A stretch of DNA of 37,180 nt from Kordia sp. (GCA_002733415.1 NVVR01000067.1:1-37180), one strand, 5' to 3'; counted from the stretch's first letter, positions 8,111 to 16,999 are shown. The notes: generated by a model from the letters alone, not told the origin. Made by a program: numbers and translations.

Positions 8111-9433
8111 ATGAAAAAAATTATTCTACTAGCATGTTTATTACCAACATGTTTATTAGCACAGGTGGGTATTGGGACTACTACACCAGATGCAAGCGCA
8201 ATGTTAGATATTACATCTACAACTTCTGGAGTTTTAACTCCAAGAATGATTCAGGCTCAACGAGATGCAATTGTAGCTCCAGCAACTGGATTATTAATTT
8301 ATCAAACCGATAATACTTCAGGTTTTTATTACTTTGATGGTACTATTTGGACCACTTTTGGAGGAGCAGATAACGATTGGACTATACATGCTAATGGGAC
8401 GGATATGTACAATGCAAATACGGGTAATGTTGGTGTGGGAACTAATACACCAACTACGAAGTTTCATATAGAAAATAGTGGTGCTGCAGGAACTATTATT
8501 AGTCAAGATTATGAAAGTGGTTTGGCGCCATTTACAACAGGAGGTGATGCTACTTGGGCTATACAATCAACTAATGTTAATGCTGGAGCAAATGCTTCAG
8601 GTTCTGGAACAATATCTCATTCACAGAGTTCATATATGGATTATAATGTAACTGTGCCAGGAACAGGGGCTACGTTAAGTTTTTATTATTCGGTAAGTAG
8701 TGAAGCTAATTATGATTATTTACGATTCTATATTGACGGAGTTCAACAAGATCAATGGTCTGGAACTATTGGGTATACACAACAAACTTATGCGTTAATA
8801 GCCGGGACATATACCTTACGATGGGAGTATTCAAAAGATTCATCTAATAGTATTGGTACTGATGCAGCTTATATTGATGATATACTTATAAGTACTTCTT
8901 CTCCAGCAGCATTAAGATTAGTAGATGGGAATGAAGGAGTTGGAAAAGCTTTAGTATCTGATGCTAATGGTAATGCAACATGGCAAACTTTAACGAATAG
9001 TAATATTAGTAATATTCCTAATATTGCAGAATTTCAAACAATGCAAATACCAATTTGTGATTCTAATGTTATTGGGAGTACAGGAAGTTTTTCAATTCCT
9101 ATAAGAGGTGTAAGTACAACAGTATCTTGGGAAATATTAGCTAGACAAACAACTGTTGGGGTAGTAAGTGCTGATGGGGATTTAATAGCACCGTTTACAC
9201 CAGAACGACTTCAAGTGCGTTATGATTTTGCTCCAGCCTTACCATTTACTCCATCAGGTTTAATTTTTACGGCTAATAATAATAGTTCATTTCCTGATAC
9301 ATTTAGTTTAAATTATGCTGCCAAATCGGCTACATCAATTACAATGAATATAACCAGAACCGATAGTTTCGGAGATCAGTCTTCAAATTGTTGGCAAGGA
9401 CAATTTTATTTTGACGTGTTAATGACGGAATAA
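8111..9433 (+). CDS. Secreted adhesin / tail-fibre-like protein with MAM-like domain
   Basis: A 440-residue protein with a signal peptide (residues 1-17, ending LLAQ). The mature N-terminus [20 protein letters not shown] is the module seen in many Bacteroidota secreted and tail-fibre-like proteins. A second, related module [18 protein letters not shown] follows near residue 110. Between about residues 135 and 265 is a beta-rich segment beginning with YESGLAPF and containing [24 protein letters not shown] and AAYIDDILI, which resembles MAM/jelly-roll adhesion domains. The C-terminal third is an unassigned beta-rich domain ending FYFDVLMTE, with no T9SS sorting tail. It lies directly downstream of the LytTR regulator. 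Role: probably surface or extracellular binding; ligand unknown. Confidence 0.7.
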   Translation: MKKIILLACLLPTCLLAQVGIGTTTPDASAMLDITSTTSGVLTPRMIQAQRDAIVAPATGLLIYQTDNTSGFYYFDGTIWTTFGGADNDWTIHANGTDMYNANTGNVGVGTNTPTTKFHIENSGAAGTIISQDYESGLAPFTTGGDATWAIQSTNVNAGANASGSGTISHSQSSYMDYNVTVPGTGATLSFYYSVSSEANYDYLRFYIDGVQQDQWSGTIGYTQQTYALIAGTYTLRWEYSKDSSNSIGTDAAYIDDILISTSSPAALRLVDGNEGVGKALVSDANGNATWQTLTNSNISNIPNIAEFQTMQIPICDSNVIGSTGSFSIPIRGVSTTVSWEILARQTTVGVVSADGDLIAPFTPERLQVRYDFAPALPFTPSGLIFTANNNSSFPDTFSLNYAAKSATSITMNITRTDSFGDQSSNCWQGQFYFDVLMTE

Positions 9434-9525
9434 AATTAAATAATTTTGCCCCAAGTTGATTTGTTATAGGAAGGTTTATTTTATTCGGGTAAATAAACAA
9501 TAATATAAGTGAGTCAATAAACTGT

Positions 9526-9560
9526 AAAGAGGTCATCTAAATTTTAGATAGCCTCTTTTA
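9526..9560. terminator. Bidirectional terminator
   Basis: AAAGAGG...ATCTAAA pairs with TTTAGAT...CCTCTTT (about 15 bp with one internal mismatch) and is followed by T-rich sequence. It lies between the convergent genes ending at 9433 and 9732. The rest of 9434-9731 shows no gene; a G6 run sits at 9724-9729, next to the stop of the minus-strand gene. Confidence 0.7.
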
Positions 9561-9731
9561 CTATTTAGTTGTATTCATTTTTTTGTTATACTAGTAATTA
9601 AAATATTAGTTTTTTTTAGAAAATACTACCATAAACATTGCCTATATATTTTAATAAGAGATATGTTAAACAAAAATAACGCCTATAATACTATAACTAT
9701 ATAGACGTTTACTGTTTATTTAAGGGGGGTG

Positions 9732-10904
9732 TTATTGAATGATAGCTTTTAAAACATATTGTTTATTATTGGTTTTAATAGATAAAAAATATAATCCTTT
9801 AGAATACGTTGAAGTATCAATACTAATGATTTTCTCTCCTTGAGAAACAATAGTATTTATCTGACGTCCGTTACTATCATTGATATCAATTGTGATTTCT
9901 TCATTTAGGCGGGAGCAATCAAGATTTATATGATGATTATTAACCGGGTTAGGATAAAAATTAATTAAATTATTTAGTTGAAAATCATTAACCGCTAAAG
10001 AATTTATTTCAATGCAATTTGAAATACTATTGCAACTGTTTTCTGTAACCTGAACAGCATAATTTCCATTAATAGTAGGAGTATAACTTTGATTGTTTTC
10101 TCCATTTATAGGAGTATTACCATTATTACAATCTACCCACTGATAATTAGCACCAGTTAAATTAGTTGATAATGTATTGTTGCTATTTGTAATCGTATAA
10201 CTCGGATTAGCAGCATATTTACATGTTCTTAATTTGTATAGTTCTATTTCAGTTTCTGTCATATGATGGATATTATTGGCAGGAGCAGCATTAATAGTAT
10301 AATAATAAAAAGCTTCAGAGTCCGCTTGACTTAATCCCATGGCTACATAATAGTTAATATATGGCAAGTGATTAGAATGACCAACAGGAAAGCTAGTAGC
10401 ACTATTAGTACCATCACTCCATGAGTGAACACCAACTTCTGCGCCAACATCAATAATTCTTTTATTTCCAGCAAAAAACATATCGGTTGCTCCAGAAGCT
10501 ACAAAAGCATCGTTGCTATACGCATTCACAGCAGGTAAGTAAGTAATGTATCCTCTGTTTTTTAGTTTTTGAGCAGCAATTAGGTTTGCAGTGTCATCTT
10601 CACTACCAGGTATTTGCATAAAAACCAATGTGCTGACGTTAGGATAATTATTAATAAAGGTTTGGGTAACTGTGGGGGTAGAACTATCAATTACACCGTG
10701 TAACACAGCAAACTTTGCTGTGTTATCAGGAACGTCAAAACGCAAAGGAGCAGTCTCATTAAGTGTAAGTGTATTTAAATAAGTACTTAAACCAGTTATT
10801 TCAGGTGTACAATCGCAAGACTCAGCTGTTGTTTGAGCCTGGGCAATATAATTTATAAAAAAAACAAGTAGCAGGAATTGTGATAAAGGGAATTTATTCT
10901 TCAT
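9732..10904 (-). CDS. Secreted ClpP/crotonase-fold serine protease-like protein with T9SS tail
   Basis: A 390-residue protein with a signal peptide (1-24, ending AQAQ). Residues 60-225 look like a ClpP-fold domain of the periplasmic COG3904 kind: strand KFAVLHGVID, then a Ser-Gly motif VASGATDMFFAG (Ser137), then GAEVGVHSW with His160. The 23-residue Ser-His distance is close to that of ClpP, and Asp195 is a possible third residue. Residues 230-300 are an Ig-like module (YQWVDCNNGNTPINGENNQS, with cysteine pairs), nearly duplicated in the broken gene at 17071. Residues 313-390 are a type A T9SS C-terminal sorting domain (INFYPNPVNN ... GLYFLSIKTNN). It should be exported across the outer membrane and cleaved or anchored there. 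The substrate is unknown, and the catalytic assignment is inference from motif spacing. Confidence 0.72.
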   Translation of the reverse strand: MKNKFPLSQFLLLVFFINYIAQAQTTAESCDCTPEITGLSTYLNTLTLNETAPLRFDVPDNTAKFAVLHGVIDSSTPTVTQTFINNYPNVSTLVFMQIPGSEDDTANLIAAQKLKNRGYITYLPAVNAYSNDAFVASGATDMFFAGNKRIIDVGAEVGVHSWSDGTNSATSFPVGHSNHLPYINYYVAMGLSQADSEAFYYYTINAAPANNIHHMTETEIELYKLRTCKYAANPSYTITNSNNTLSTNLTGANYQWVDCNNGNTPINGENNQSYTPTINGNYAVQVTENSCNSISNCIEINSLAVNDFQLNNLINFYPNPVNNHHINLDCSRLNEEITIDINDSNGRQINTIVSQGEKIISIDTSTYSKGLYFLSIKTNNKQYVLKAIIQ

Positions 10905-10959
10905 ATCTAAAAAATTAATTAATTACATTTTATAGATATGGTATATAGAAAGGACTATA

Positions 10960-10967
10960 CAAACTTA
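10960..10967 (-). promoter_or_regulatory. Candidate -7 element for the ClpP-like gene
   Basis: The minus strand reads TAAGTTTG, identical to the element before the TonB receptor, about 56 bases before the ATG. The nearest TTG (10983-10985) leaves only a 15-base spacer. A 6-bp dyad ATCCTC/GAGGAT flanks 10976-11007. Confidence 0.4.
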
Positions 10968-11059
10968 GTTAATACATCCTCCCAATTTCTTCCATATGTT
11001 AGAGGATAATTTATTGCTAACATAAATTCAGTTCAAATATATAAAATTATTTTTAATAC

Positions 11060-11100
11060 TGACACCATGTCATATTTTTTCTCTTGGCATACAAATTGAC
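11060..11100 (+). promoter_or_regulatory. dnaK promoter region: TGACA palindrome plus sigma-54-like elements
   Basis: TGACA-CCA-TGTCA (11060-11072) is a perfect dyad. It is followed by TTGGCAT (11084-11090) and TTGAC (11096-11100). GG at 11086-11087 and GA at 11098-11099 are separated by exactly 10 bases, the sigma-54 -24/-12 spacing, with GA in place of GC. No CIRCE element and no TAnnTTTG box is seen between here and the dnaK ATG. Confidence 0.5.
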
Positions 11101-11149
11101 ATTAGCTAATCGTAAAAGTTAAACGAATACATAATTTAATATAATAAAG

Positions 11150-13045
11150 ATGAGTAAAATAATTGGAATCGATTTAGGTACAACAAACTCTTGTGTTTCT
11201 GTAATGGAAGGTAATGAGCCAGTAGTAATACCTAATGCAGAAGGAAAAAGAACAACTCCGTCTGTAATTGCTTTTGTAGAAGGTGGAGAGATTAAAGTTG
11301 GAGATCCTGCGAAAAGACAAGCGGTAACAAACCCAACTAAAACTGTTGCTTCTATCAAACGTTTTATGGGAAATAAATTCTCAGAATGTGCTACAGAAAT
11401 CAGTAGAACTGCTTATAAAGTAGTAAAGGGAGATAATGATACACCTCGTGTTGATATTGACGGACGTTTATATTCACCACAAGAATTATCAGCAATGACA
11501 CTTCAGAAAATGAAGAAAACTGCGGAAGATTATTTAGGGTATGAAGTAACAAGAGCTGTAATTACAGTTCCTGCATACTTTAATGATGCACAACGTCAAG
11601 CGACTAAAGAAGCTGGTGAAATTGCTGGGTTAAAAGTTGAAAGAATAATCAATGAGCCAACTGCAGCTGCATTAGCTTACGGTTTGGATAAGGCTGATGA
11701 AGACAAAAAAATAGTTGTTTATGATTTAGGAGGAGGAACATTTGATGTGTCTATCTTAGAATTAGGTGATGGTGTTTTTGAAGTATTAGCTACAAACGGA
11801 GATACGCACTTAGGTGGGGATGACTTTGATCAAGTTTTAATTGACTGGTTGGCTGATGAGTTTAAAGCTGAAAATGGAGACATGGATTTAAAGAAAGATC
11901 CAATGGCTTTACAACGTTTAAAGGAAGCTGCTGAAAAAGCGAAGATTGAATTATCTGCTTCTACACAAACAGAAATCAACTTACCATATATTACTGCTGA
12001 TGCTTCAGGGCCTAAGCATTTAGTGAAAACATTAACGAGAGCTAAATTTGAGCAGTTATCTGACGAATTAGTAAAGCGTTCAATGTTACCATGTAAAAAA
12101 GCATTAAAAGATGCTGGAATTTCTTTATCAGAAATTGATGAGGTTATTTTAGTTGGTGGTTCTACACGTATGCCAAAAATACAAGAAGAAGTAGAAAAGT
12201 TCTTCGGAAAGAAGCCTTCTAAAGGAGTTAATCCAGATGAGGTTGTTGCAATTGGAGCAGCTATACAAGGTGGTGTGTTAACTGGAGATGTTAAGGATGT
12301 ATTGTTATTGGATGTTACTCCTTTAACATTAGGTATCGAAACTATGGGTGGTGTAATGACTGCATTAATTGAGTCAAACACAACTATTCCTACTAAGAAA
12401 TCACAAGTATTCTCTACGGCAGCTGACAATCAGCCATCAGTAGAAATTCATGTAATTCAAGGTGAACGTCCAATGGCTTCTGATAACAAATCTATCGGTC
12501 GTTTCCATCTAGACGGATTACCACCAGCACAAAGAGGAGTTCCTCAAATTGAAGTAACTTTTGATATTGATGCAAACGGAATCATCAAGGTTTCTGCAAC
12601 TGATAAAGCGACTAACAAATCTCAAGATATTCGTATTGAAGCATCTTCAGGTTTAACAGAAGAGGAAATTGCTAAAATGAAGCAAGATGCTGAAGCAAAT
12701 GCTGAAGCGGATAAAGCAAAGAAAGAAGAAGTAGAAAAGTTAAACGAAGCTGATGCAATGATTTTCCAAACGGAAAAGCAATTAGCTGAATTTGGTGATA
12801 AAATATCTGAGGATAAAAAAGCACCAGTTGAAGCTGCATTAACTGAATTAAAAGCTGCTTACGAAGCTAAAGATTTAGCAACTATTACTCCAGCGTTAGA
12901 TAAAATTAATGAAGCTTGGAAAGTAGCGTCTGAGGAAATGTATAAAGCACAAGCTGAAGGGCAACAGCCTGGAGCTGATGCTGCTGCAGAACCTGCAAAT
13001 GAAACAGAAGATGTGCAAGATGTAGACTTCGAAGAGGTGAAATAA
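11150..13045 (+). CDS. dnaK: Chaperone protein DnaK (Hsp70)
   Basis: The cytoplasmic Hsp70 chaperone binds exposed hydrophobic segments in unfolded proteins in an ATP-driven cycle with DnaJ and GrpE. The 631-residue length is standard. The nucleotide-binding domain starts [18 protein letters not shown] (residues 4-21) and includes [41 protein letters not shown] and [13 protein letters not shown]. The interdomain linker is [15 protein letters not shown], followed by the substrate-binding beta domain and a helical lid. The chain ends with the conserved acidic tail [11 protein letters not shown]. No dnaJ or grpE lies next to it, so it is a solitary dnaK with a clean terminator downstream. Codon use is more regular than in its neighbours, as expected for a highly expressed gene. 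Confidence 0.98.
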   Translation: MSKIIGIDLGTTNSCVSVMEGNEPVVIPNAEGKRTTPSVIAFVEGGEIKVGDPAKRQAVTNPTKTVASIKRFMGNKFSECATEISRTAYKVVKGDNDTPRVDIDGRLYSPQELSAMTLQKMKKTAEDYLGYEVTRAVITVPAYFNDAQRQATKEAGEIAGLKVERIINEPTAAALAYGLDKADEDKKIVVYDLGGGTFDVSILELGDGVFEVLATNGDTHLGGDDFDQVLIDWLADEFKAENGDMDLKKDPMALQRLKEAAEKAKIELSASTQTEINLPYITADASGPKHLVKTLTRAKFEQLSDELVKRSMLPCKKALKDAGISLSEIDEVILVGGSTRMPKIQEEVEKFFGKKPSKGVNPDEVVAIGAAIQGGVLTGDVKDVLLLDVTPLTLGIETMGGVMTALIESNTTIPTKKSQVFSTAADNQPSVEIHVIQGERPMASDNKSIGRFHLDGLPPAQRGVPQIEVTFDIDANGIIKVSATDKATNKSQDIRIEASSGLTEEEIAKMKQDAEANAEADKAKKEEVEKLNEADAMIFQTEKQLAEFGDKISEDKKAPVEAALTELKAAYEAKDLATITPALDKINEAWKVASEEMYKAQAEGQQPGADAAAEPANETEDVQDVDFEEVK

Positions 13046-13068
13046 TAATTCATTTCATGTCAATACAG

Positions 13069-13099
13069 AAAAGGCGACCAATGGTCGCCTTTTTTTTTT
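13069..13099 (+). terminator. Intrinsic terminator of dnaK
   Basis: GGCGACC and GGTCGCC form a GC-rich stem around a 3-base loop (AAT), extended by an A4/T4 flank and followed by ten T in all. Confidence 0.93.
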
Positions 13100-13136
13100 G
13101 GAACACTATTTTGAGTAAAAGACACTGGTGTATTAT

Positions 13137-13197
13137 ACCAATTACGCTCTAAAAAAAGCATGATTTTATTTAGAGCTAATTTTAGGTGGTAATTGGT
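13137..13197. repeat. Nested inverted repeat downstream of dnaK
   Basis: The outer arms ACCAATTAC (13137-13145) and GTAATTGGT (13189-13197) enclose the inner arms GCTCTAAA (13146-13153) and TTTAGAGC (13169-13176), with a 12-base one-sided bulge. It ends right at the stop codon of the minus-strand gene at 13199. It may be that gene's terminator or a small mobile-type repeat. Confidence 0.5.
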
Positions 13198-13198
13198 G

Positions 13199-14254
13199 TT
13201 AAAAACGAGTTAAAGGTTTTTGATAGTTTCGTCTTACATAGTCGAGAGTGTGTTTTAACAGTTCCCCCATGTTTTTACTGCGTTTAAAATTTACATCAGA
13301 AGTAAGTTTATAGGTTTGTTCTTTTAGTAAATTTATGTTTTTTTCAGTAGAAATGGTGTCGTTTTTCATACAATGAATCAACTCTTGAATTCTAACCTCA
13401 AAACTTAAAAATCGTTTAGCTACCATAGAACGCTCTTCAATTTTATATTGATTTATTGAAGATTCTTGTAGTTTTTCTTGAACCAATTTTACCATCTCAT
13501 AATTTTCTTTAAAAAATTGTGGTCTATACACTTTTAATTTCCCTTCATAACATTGTTGGTCAAAATCAATAGCTCGTATATTATATATTACTTGATCAAA
13601 GTCATGTATAGGTATAATTACGTAGTTGTAGGAACGCATGTCACCTAAGTAACGCACCATAGTACGTTCGTTAAATTTAACGAATTCTTTGGCGATTTGC
13701 GCTTTTTCTGATTCGGAACATTTTGGAAGCATGTTCTTGATAAAAACATCTCCGGCAATACCAGCAATATGTTCTTCTATTAAAGTGTTTTGATATACTA
13801 AAAAGTTGAGATTATATGGAGAAAGCATATGTTCAAGCTCAAGTCCGTAAACACGAGAAGCATCATTTTTTTTGACGTAGAAATAGATGAAGTTATCATT
13901 TAAAATATTTCTAACCTTTACTCTAAATGGTTTAGAGTTTCCAAAGGTACAGTAGTCTACCGCATCAATATTGAGGTATTTTATAATGTCTTCATTGCCA
14001 TCCGAATATAAAATAGTATATACTTTTTTTAGGCTTAAGTCAATTTCTGCTCTTTCTGAATCGGTATAATATACACGTACCCATAAAGTGTCTTCATCGT
14101 TTTTGTCATACACTACTACTGAGCCTGCGAAACGTAATAAATCATTATAGAATATAGGTATTTCACTAACTCTTTTATAATCTACAAGGTAATCGTTTAG
14201 TAGCTCTGAAATAGGAAAAGCAGGTTTCTTTTTTGACATTAACTTTTCTTCCAT
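13199..14254 (-). CDS. Conserved Bacteroidota protein of unknown function
   Basis: A protein of about 351 residues that I do not recognise as a named family. It has no signal peptide or membrane span and is rich in charged and aromatic residues. Residues 15-130 alternate short strands (SVVVYDKND, TLWVRVYYTDSERAEIDL, KVYTILYSDG). The C-terminal third is helical and basic (VKLVQEKLQESSINQYKIEER through LDYVRRNYQKPLTRF). The conserved-looking centre has RTMVRYLGDMRSYNYVIIPIHDFDQV and YNIRAIDFDQQ, with an Asp-Phe-Asp repeat. The frame is open back to 14299, but those codons lie inside the repeat at 14291. The ATG at 14254 has AAGGA five bases upstream and is preferred; a further ATG is at 14239. 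Function unknown. Confidence 0.7.
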   Translation of the reverse strand: MEEKLMSKKKPAFPISELLNDYLVDYKRVSEIPIFYNDLLRFAGSVVVYDKNDEDTLWVRVYYTDSERAEIDLSLKKVYTILYSDGNEDIIKYLNIDAVDYCTFGNSKPFRVKVRNILNDNFIYFYVKKNDASRVYGLELEHMLSPYNLNFLVYQNTLIEEHIAGIAGDVFIKNMLPKCSESEKAQIAKEFVKFNERTMVRYLGDMRSYNYVIIPIHDFDQVIYNIRAIDFDQQCYEGKLKVYRPQFFKENYEMVKLVQEKLQESSINQYKIEERSMVAKRFLSFEVRIQELIHCMKNDTISTEKNINLLKEQTYKLTSDVNFKRSKNMGELLKHTLDYVRRNYQKPLTRF

Positions 14255-14290
14255 GTGGTCCTTTTTTTCAAAGCTACACAATTTTAACTC

Positions 14291-14401
14291 TAATCCCACC
14301 AGTGGGTTTAATTTTCAATCCCGATAGCTATCAAGATGCTTCTAATGAAATATAAGATTGTTAAATTCATATCTTGTGTACTTGTACCGAGGATATTGAT
14401 T
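14291..14401. repeat. Dispersed intergenic repeat, long copy A
   Basis: It begins with a palindromic core containing CCCACCAGTGGGTTTAATT (core 14291-14313), identical over 23 bases to 23806-23828. It ends with a block containing GTGTACTTGTACCGAGG and ATTGATT (14358-14401) that matches 23859-23901 closely. The middle differs between copies and here holds GATAGCTATC. It sits between divergent genes. Confidence 0.75.
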
Positions 14402-14454
14402 AATTTGTTATTTTAGACAAACTAATTTATTAACTAGAAATTTCACATATATAG

Positions 14455-14907
14455 ATGAAAAACATATTCGAAAAAATCAACGCTCAAGAGGTAATCGGTC
14501 GCATTGAAAAACTGGTTCCAGATACAAAAGGAGAGTGGGGTAAAATGGATGTGGATCAGATGTTAGCACATTGTAATGTAACTTATGAGATGGTATTTGA
14601 TGATAAGCACAAGCGACCAAATAGCTTTGTACGACTTATGTTGAAATTACTAGTAAAACCATCAGTTGTTGGAGAAAAAAGATATCCAAAAAACGGAAAT
14701 ACAGCGCCTCAGTTTTTAATAAAAGAAAGAAAGGACTTTAAAAAAGAGAAAAAAAAATTGATCGCTTATATTAATAAAACGGTGAAACTAGGGGAAGCTC
14801 ATTTTGAGGGAAAAGAATCCCACTCATTTGGTAATTTAAAAGCTAAAGAGTGGAATAATATGTTTTACAAACATTTGGATCATCACTTAAATCAGTTTGG
14901 AGAATAA
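14455..14907 (+). CDS. DUF1569 (DinB-like) protein
   Basis: A 150-residue cytoplasmic protein of the DUF1569 family, a branch of the DinB/YfiT-like four-helix metal-binding fold. Evidence is the helix pattern with WGKMDVDQMLAHCNVTYEMVF (His41 in a typical metal-ligand position), the KRYPKNGNTAPQFLIKERKDF block and the closing FYKHLDHHLNQFGE, whose histidines complete a plausible site. Its biochemical role is unknown; some DinB relatives are thiol transferases or damage-induced proteins. Its stop codon lies inside a short copy of the dispersed repeat. The DUF1801 gene follows 32 bases later. Confidence 0.75.
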   Translation: MKNIFEKINAQEVIGRIEKLVPDTKGEWGKMDVDQMLAHCNVTYEMVFDDKHKRPNSFVRLMLKLLVKPSVVGEKRYPKNGNTAPQFLIKERKDFKKEKKKLIAYINKTVKLGEAHFEGKESHSFGNLKAKEWNNMFYKHLDHHLNQFGE

Positions 14908-14927
14908 TGCCATTAGTGGGTTTAATT
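14905..14927. repeat. Short copy of the dispersed repeat core
   Basis: Twenty of 23 bases match the core of the copies at 14291 and 23806 (right half AGTGGGTTTAATT identical). Only the core is present, without the GTGTACTTG block. It overlaps the stop codon of the DUF1569 gene. Confidence 0.6.
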
Positions 14928-14939
14928 AGAAAATAAATT

Positions 14940-15404
14940 ATGCAATCAAAAGCAACAACGCCAGAACAATATATAGCAGAATTACCGGAAGACCGTATTG
15001 CGGTTATCGCTAAATTGCGTCAAGTAATATTAGATTATTTACCCGCAGGTTTTGAAGAAATAATGAATTATGGAATGCTAGGATATGTGGTTCCACATAG
15101 TACATATCCTGACGGATATCATTGTGATCCTAAATTGCCACTGCCTTTTATAAGTTTAGCTTCTCAAAAAGCACATATAGGATTTTATCATATGGGGATG
15201 TATGCTAATGAAGAATTGCTGAATTGGTTTACTGCTGAATATGAAAAAACTGGAATTAAAGTAAAATTAAATATGGGTAAAAGTTGTATTCGTTTTAAAA
15301 AAGAAGCACATATCCCATTTGAGTTACTAGGACAATTGGTCGCTAAAGTAACTCCTGAGCAATGGATTGAAATTTATGAAACTAATGTTAAAAAAAATAA
15401 GTAG
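14940..15404 (+). CDS. DUF1801 (YdhG-like) protein
   Basis: A 154-residue cytoplasmic protein with the DUF1801/YdhG fold. Characteristic parts are TPEQYIAELPEDRIAVIAKLRQVI at the N-terminus, GFEEIMNYGMLGYVVP, LPFISLASQKAHIGFYHMGM and the late KLNMGKSCIRFKKEAHIP. Members are small proteins related to frataxin-like folds; the molecular role is not established, and some are called iron chaperone or YdhG-type. The next gene begins 5 bases after its stop, so they share a transcript. Confidence 0.8.
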   Translation: MQSKATTPEQYIAELPEDRIAVIAKLRQVILDYLPAGFEEIMNYGMLGYVVPHSTYPDGYHCDPKLPLPFISLASQKAHIGFYHMGMYANEELLNWFTAEYEKTGIKVKLNMGKSCIRFKKEAHIPFELLGQLVAKVTPEQWIEIYETNVKKNK

Positions 15405-15409
15405 CAGGA

Positions 15410-15943
15410 TTGAAAACATATACAAAACATAATTTTTTTAAACATACCTATTGTGAGTTTATTGAAGTATCGGAGGATATTTTTATGAATAATACCGCTC
15501 ACTATAAAAGTAATTCTGATTCATTATATCATTATACTCCAGAAGGAGTGTACCGCTATTCTGATCATTGGGGTAGAGTAGCTAATTGTAGGTGGAAGTT
15601 ATTGGCTAATGATAATTTTAAGAGCCAAGTAAATCATCTTGGGTTTTCCAAATGGTCAGATTTCTATGCTATTAATGAAACTGAAAAGCTATTCTATTTA
15701 AAAGTAGATTTTGAGTTGAAGAAAGTGAACTTTAAACATAAAGCCATTGCTAATGATGCTGAAATGTATTTATTTACTGCCCAAGAAGCTCAAAAACGAC
15801 AGAAACAAATTAGAATTTTATTAAAAGAAGAGCGTTGGGCAAAATATTACGGTCAGGATATTGAAGACTTGCGTTTGAGTATTATCTCTCAACTAATTTC
15901 AACGAATAAAACCTTGCAAGAATTAAAATTGTTGCACAAATAA
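15410..15943 (+). CDS. Conserved flavobacterial protein of unknown function
   Basis: A 177-residue cytoplasmic protein with no named domain that I recognise. The start is a TTG at 15410 with GCAGGA just upstream; the first in-frame ATG (15485) would remove 25 residues that look integral (KTYTKHNFFKHTYCEFIEVSED). The central segment YHYTPEGVYRYSDHWGRVANCRWKL is rich in aromatic residues and probably is the conserved core. The C-terminal half is helical and charged (AQEAQKRQKQIRILLKEERWAKYYGQDIEDL). It follows the DUF1801 gene by 5 bases. Function unknown. Confidence 0.65.
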   Translation: MKTYTKHNFFKHTYCEFIEVSEDIFMNNTAHYKSNSDSLYHYTPEGVYRYSDHWGRVANCRWKLLANDNFKSQVNHLGFSKWSDFYAINETEKLFYLKVDFELKKVNFKHKAIANDAEMYLFTAQEAQKRQKQIRILLKEERWAKYYGQDIEDLRLSIISQLISTNKTLQELKLLHK

Positions 15944-15968
15944 AATACTGTGCTAGCATAGTATTTTT
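15942..15968 (+). terminator. Hairpin overlapping the stop codon, probable terminator
   Basis: AAAATACT and AGTATTTT form the base of a stem that continues (one G-T pair) to a CTAG loop, followed by T's. It begins within the TAA stop of the upstream gene. It supports starting the next gene at 15999 rather than at the ATG at 15969. Confidence 0.6.
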
Positions 15969-15998
15969 ATGTATCTTTACCCTTTTCAAAATTTAATT

Positions 15999-16949
15999 AT
16001 GACAAAGCCAACTTTACAAGAATTATTACTAATTGAGCACCCAATAATTATGGCGCCAATGTTTTTAGTGTCAAACGTAGCGATGTCTATAGAAGGAATG
16101 AAACAAGGTATTGCAACTTGTATTCCGGCATTAAACTATAGAACTTTAGATGAGTTGAGAGTTGCGTGTAAAGATTTAAAAGCGGCTAAAACGCAAAATG
16201 GAGCATTTGGCTTTAATTTAATTGTCAATAAATCAAATCCGAAATTTATAGGGCAGTTAGCTGTAATTTGTGAGGAAGGAGCTGATTTTATTATCACATC
16301 ATTAGGGAGTCCACAAAGCACTATTGAAGCTGCACATAAAGTAGGTGTTAAAGTTTTTTGTGATGTAGTAGATGTTGCCATGGCCAAAAAGGTAGAAGGA
16401 TTAGGAGGTGATGCTATTATTGCTGTTAATAATGAAGCAGGAGGACATAGAGGAGATTTAACTCCAGAACAACTGATTAATGCTATTAATGACAATTGTA
16501 GTATCCCTGTAATTTCTGCAGGTGGAGTAGGATGTAAGGCTGATATTGATGAAATGATTGCCTATGGAGCCATTGGTGTATCGGTTGGTAGTCCGTTTAT
16601 AGCAAGTGAAGAAGCAAGTGTTTCTTATGAATATAAACAAGCTTGTGTAGATTATGGCGCGGAAGATATTATTATGACGGAACGTATTTCTGGTACGCCA
16701 TGTACTGTAATAAAAACTCCTTATGTAGAAAAAATAGGAACTAAAAACTCTTGGTTGGAATCTGTCTTAAATAAAAATAAAGTGCTAAAAAAATGGGTGA
16801 AAATGGTCCGTTTTACTATTGGTATGAAAGCAGTTGCTAATGCTGCTAATAAAGCGACTTATAAAACAGTTTGGGTTGCTGGGCCAAGTATAGAATATAC
16901 CAATGCTATTTTACCGGTAAAGGCGATAATTAATAAATTAGTGAAATAA
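15999..16949 (+). CDS. Nitronate monooxygenase-family flavoprotein (2-nitropropane dioxygenase-like)
   Basis: A 316-residue FMN-dependent TIM-barrel protein. It starts MTKPTLQELLLIEHPIIMAPMF; the PIIMAPM strand is the family's N-terminal signature. EAGGHRG (about residue 150) carries the catalytic His of nitronate monooxygenases. ISAGGVGCKADIDEMIAYGAIGVSVGSPF is the FMN phosphate-binding part, and SGTPCTVIKTPY follows. Family members oxidise alkyl nitronates or act as enoyl reductases of the FabK type; the true substrate is unknown. The in-frame ATG at 15969 would add 10 residues out of a terminator-like hairpin, so the ATG at 15999 is preferred. Confidence 0.85.
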   Translation: MTKPTLQELLLIEHPIIMAPMFLVSNVAMSIEGMKQGIATCIPALNYRTLDELRVACKDLKAAKTQNGAFGFNLIVNKSNPKFIGQLAVICEEGADFIITSLGSPQSTIEAAHKVGVKVFCDVVDVAMAKKVEGLGGDAIIAVNNEAGGHRGDLTPEQLINAINDNCSIPVISAGGVGCKADIDEMIAYGAIGVSVGSPFIASEEASVSYEYKQACVDYGAEDIIMTERISGTPCTVIKTPYVEKIGTKNSWLESVLNKNKVLKKWVKMVRFTIGMKAVANAANKATYKTVWVAGPSIEYTNAILPVKAIINKLVK

Positions 16950-16999
16950 TTTATTATAAAAATATAGGATTAGAAAATACAAATATTTGTTAATTAGTT

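Noticed and set aside
8035..8313. 92-codon open frame overlapping the adhesin start
   Set aside because: It spans the leader hairpin and runs out of frame through the clear signal peptide of the adhesin gene; its composition is not protein-like.
11830..12429. 199-codon frame antisense to dnaK
   Set aside because: Long antisense frames are common opposite highly biased genes. The dnaK frame is certain and the antisense product resembles nothing.
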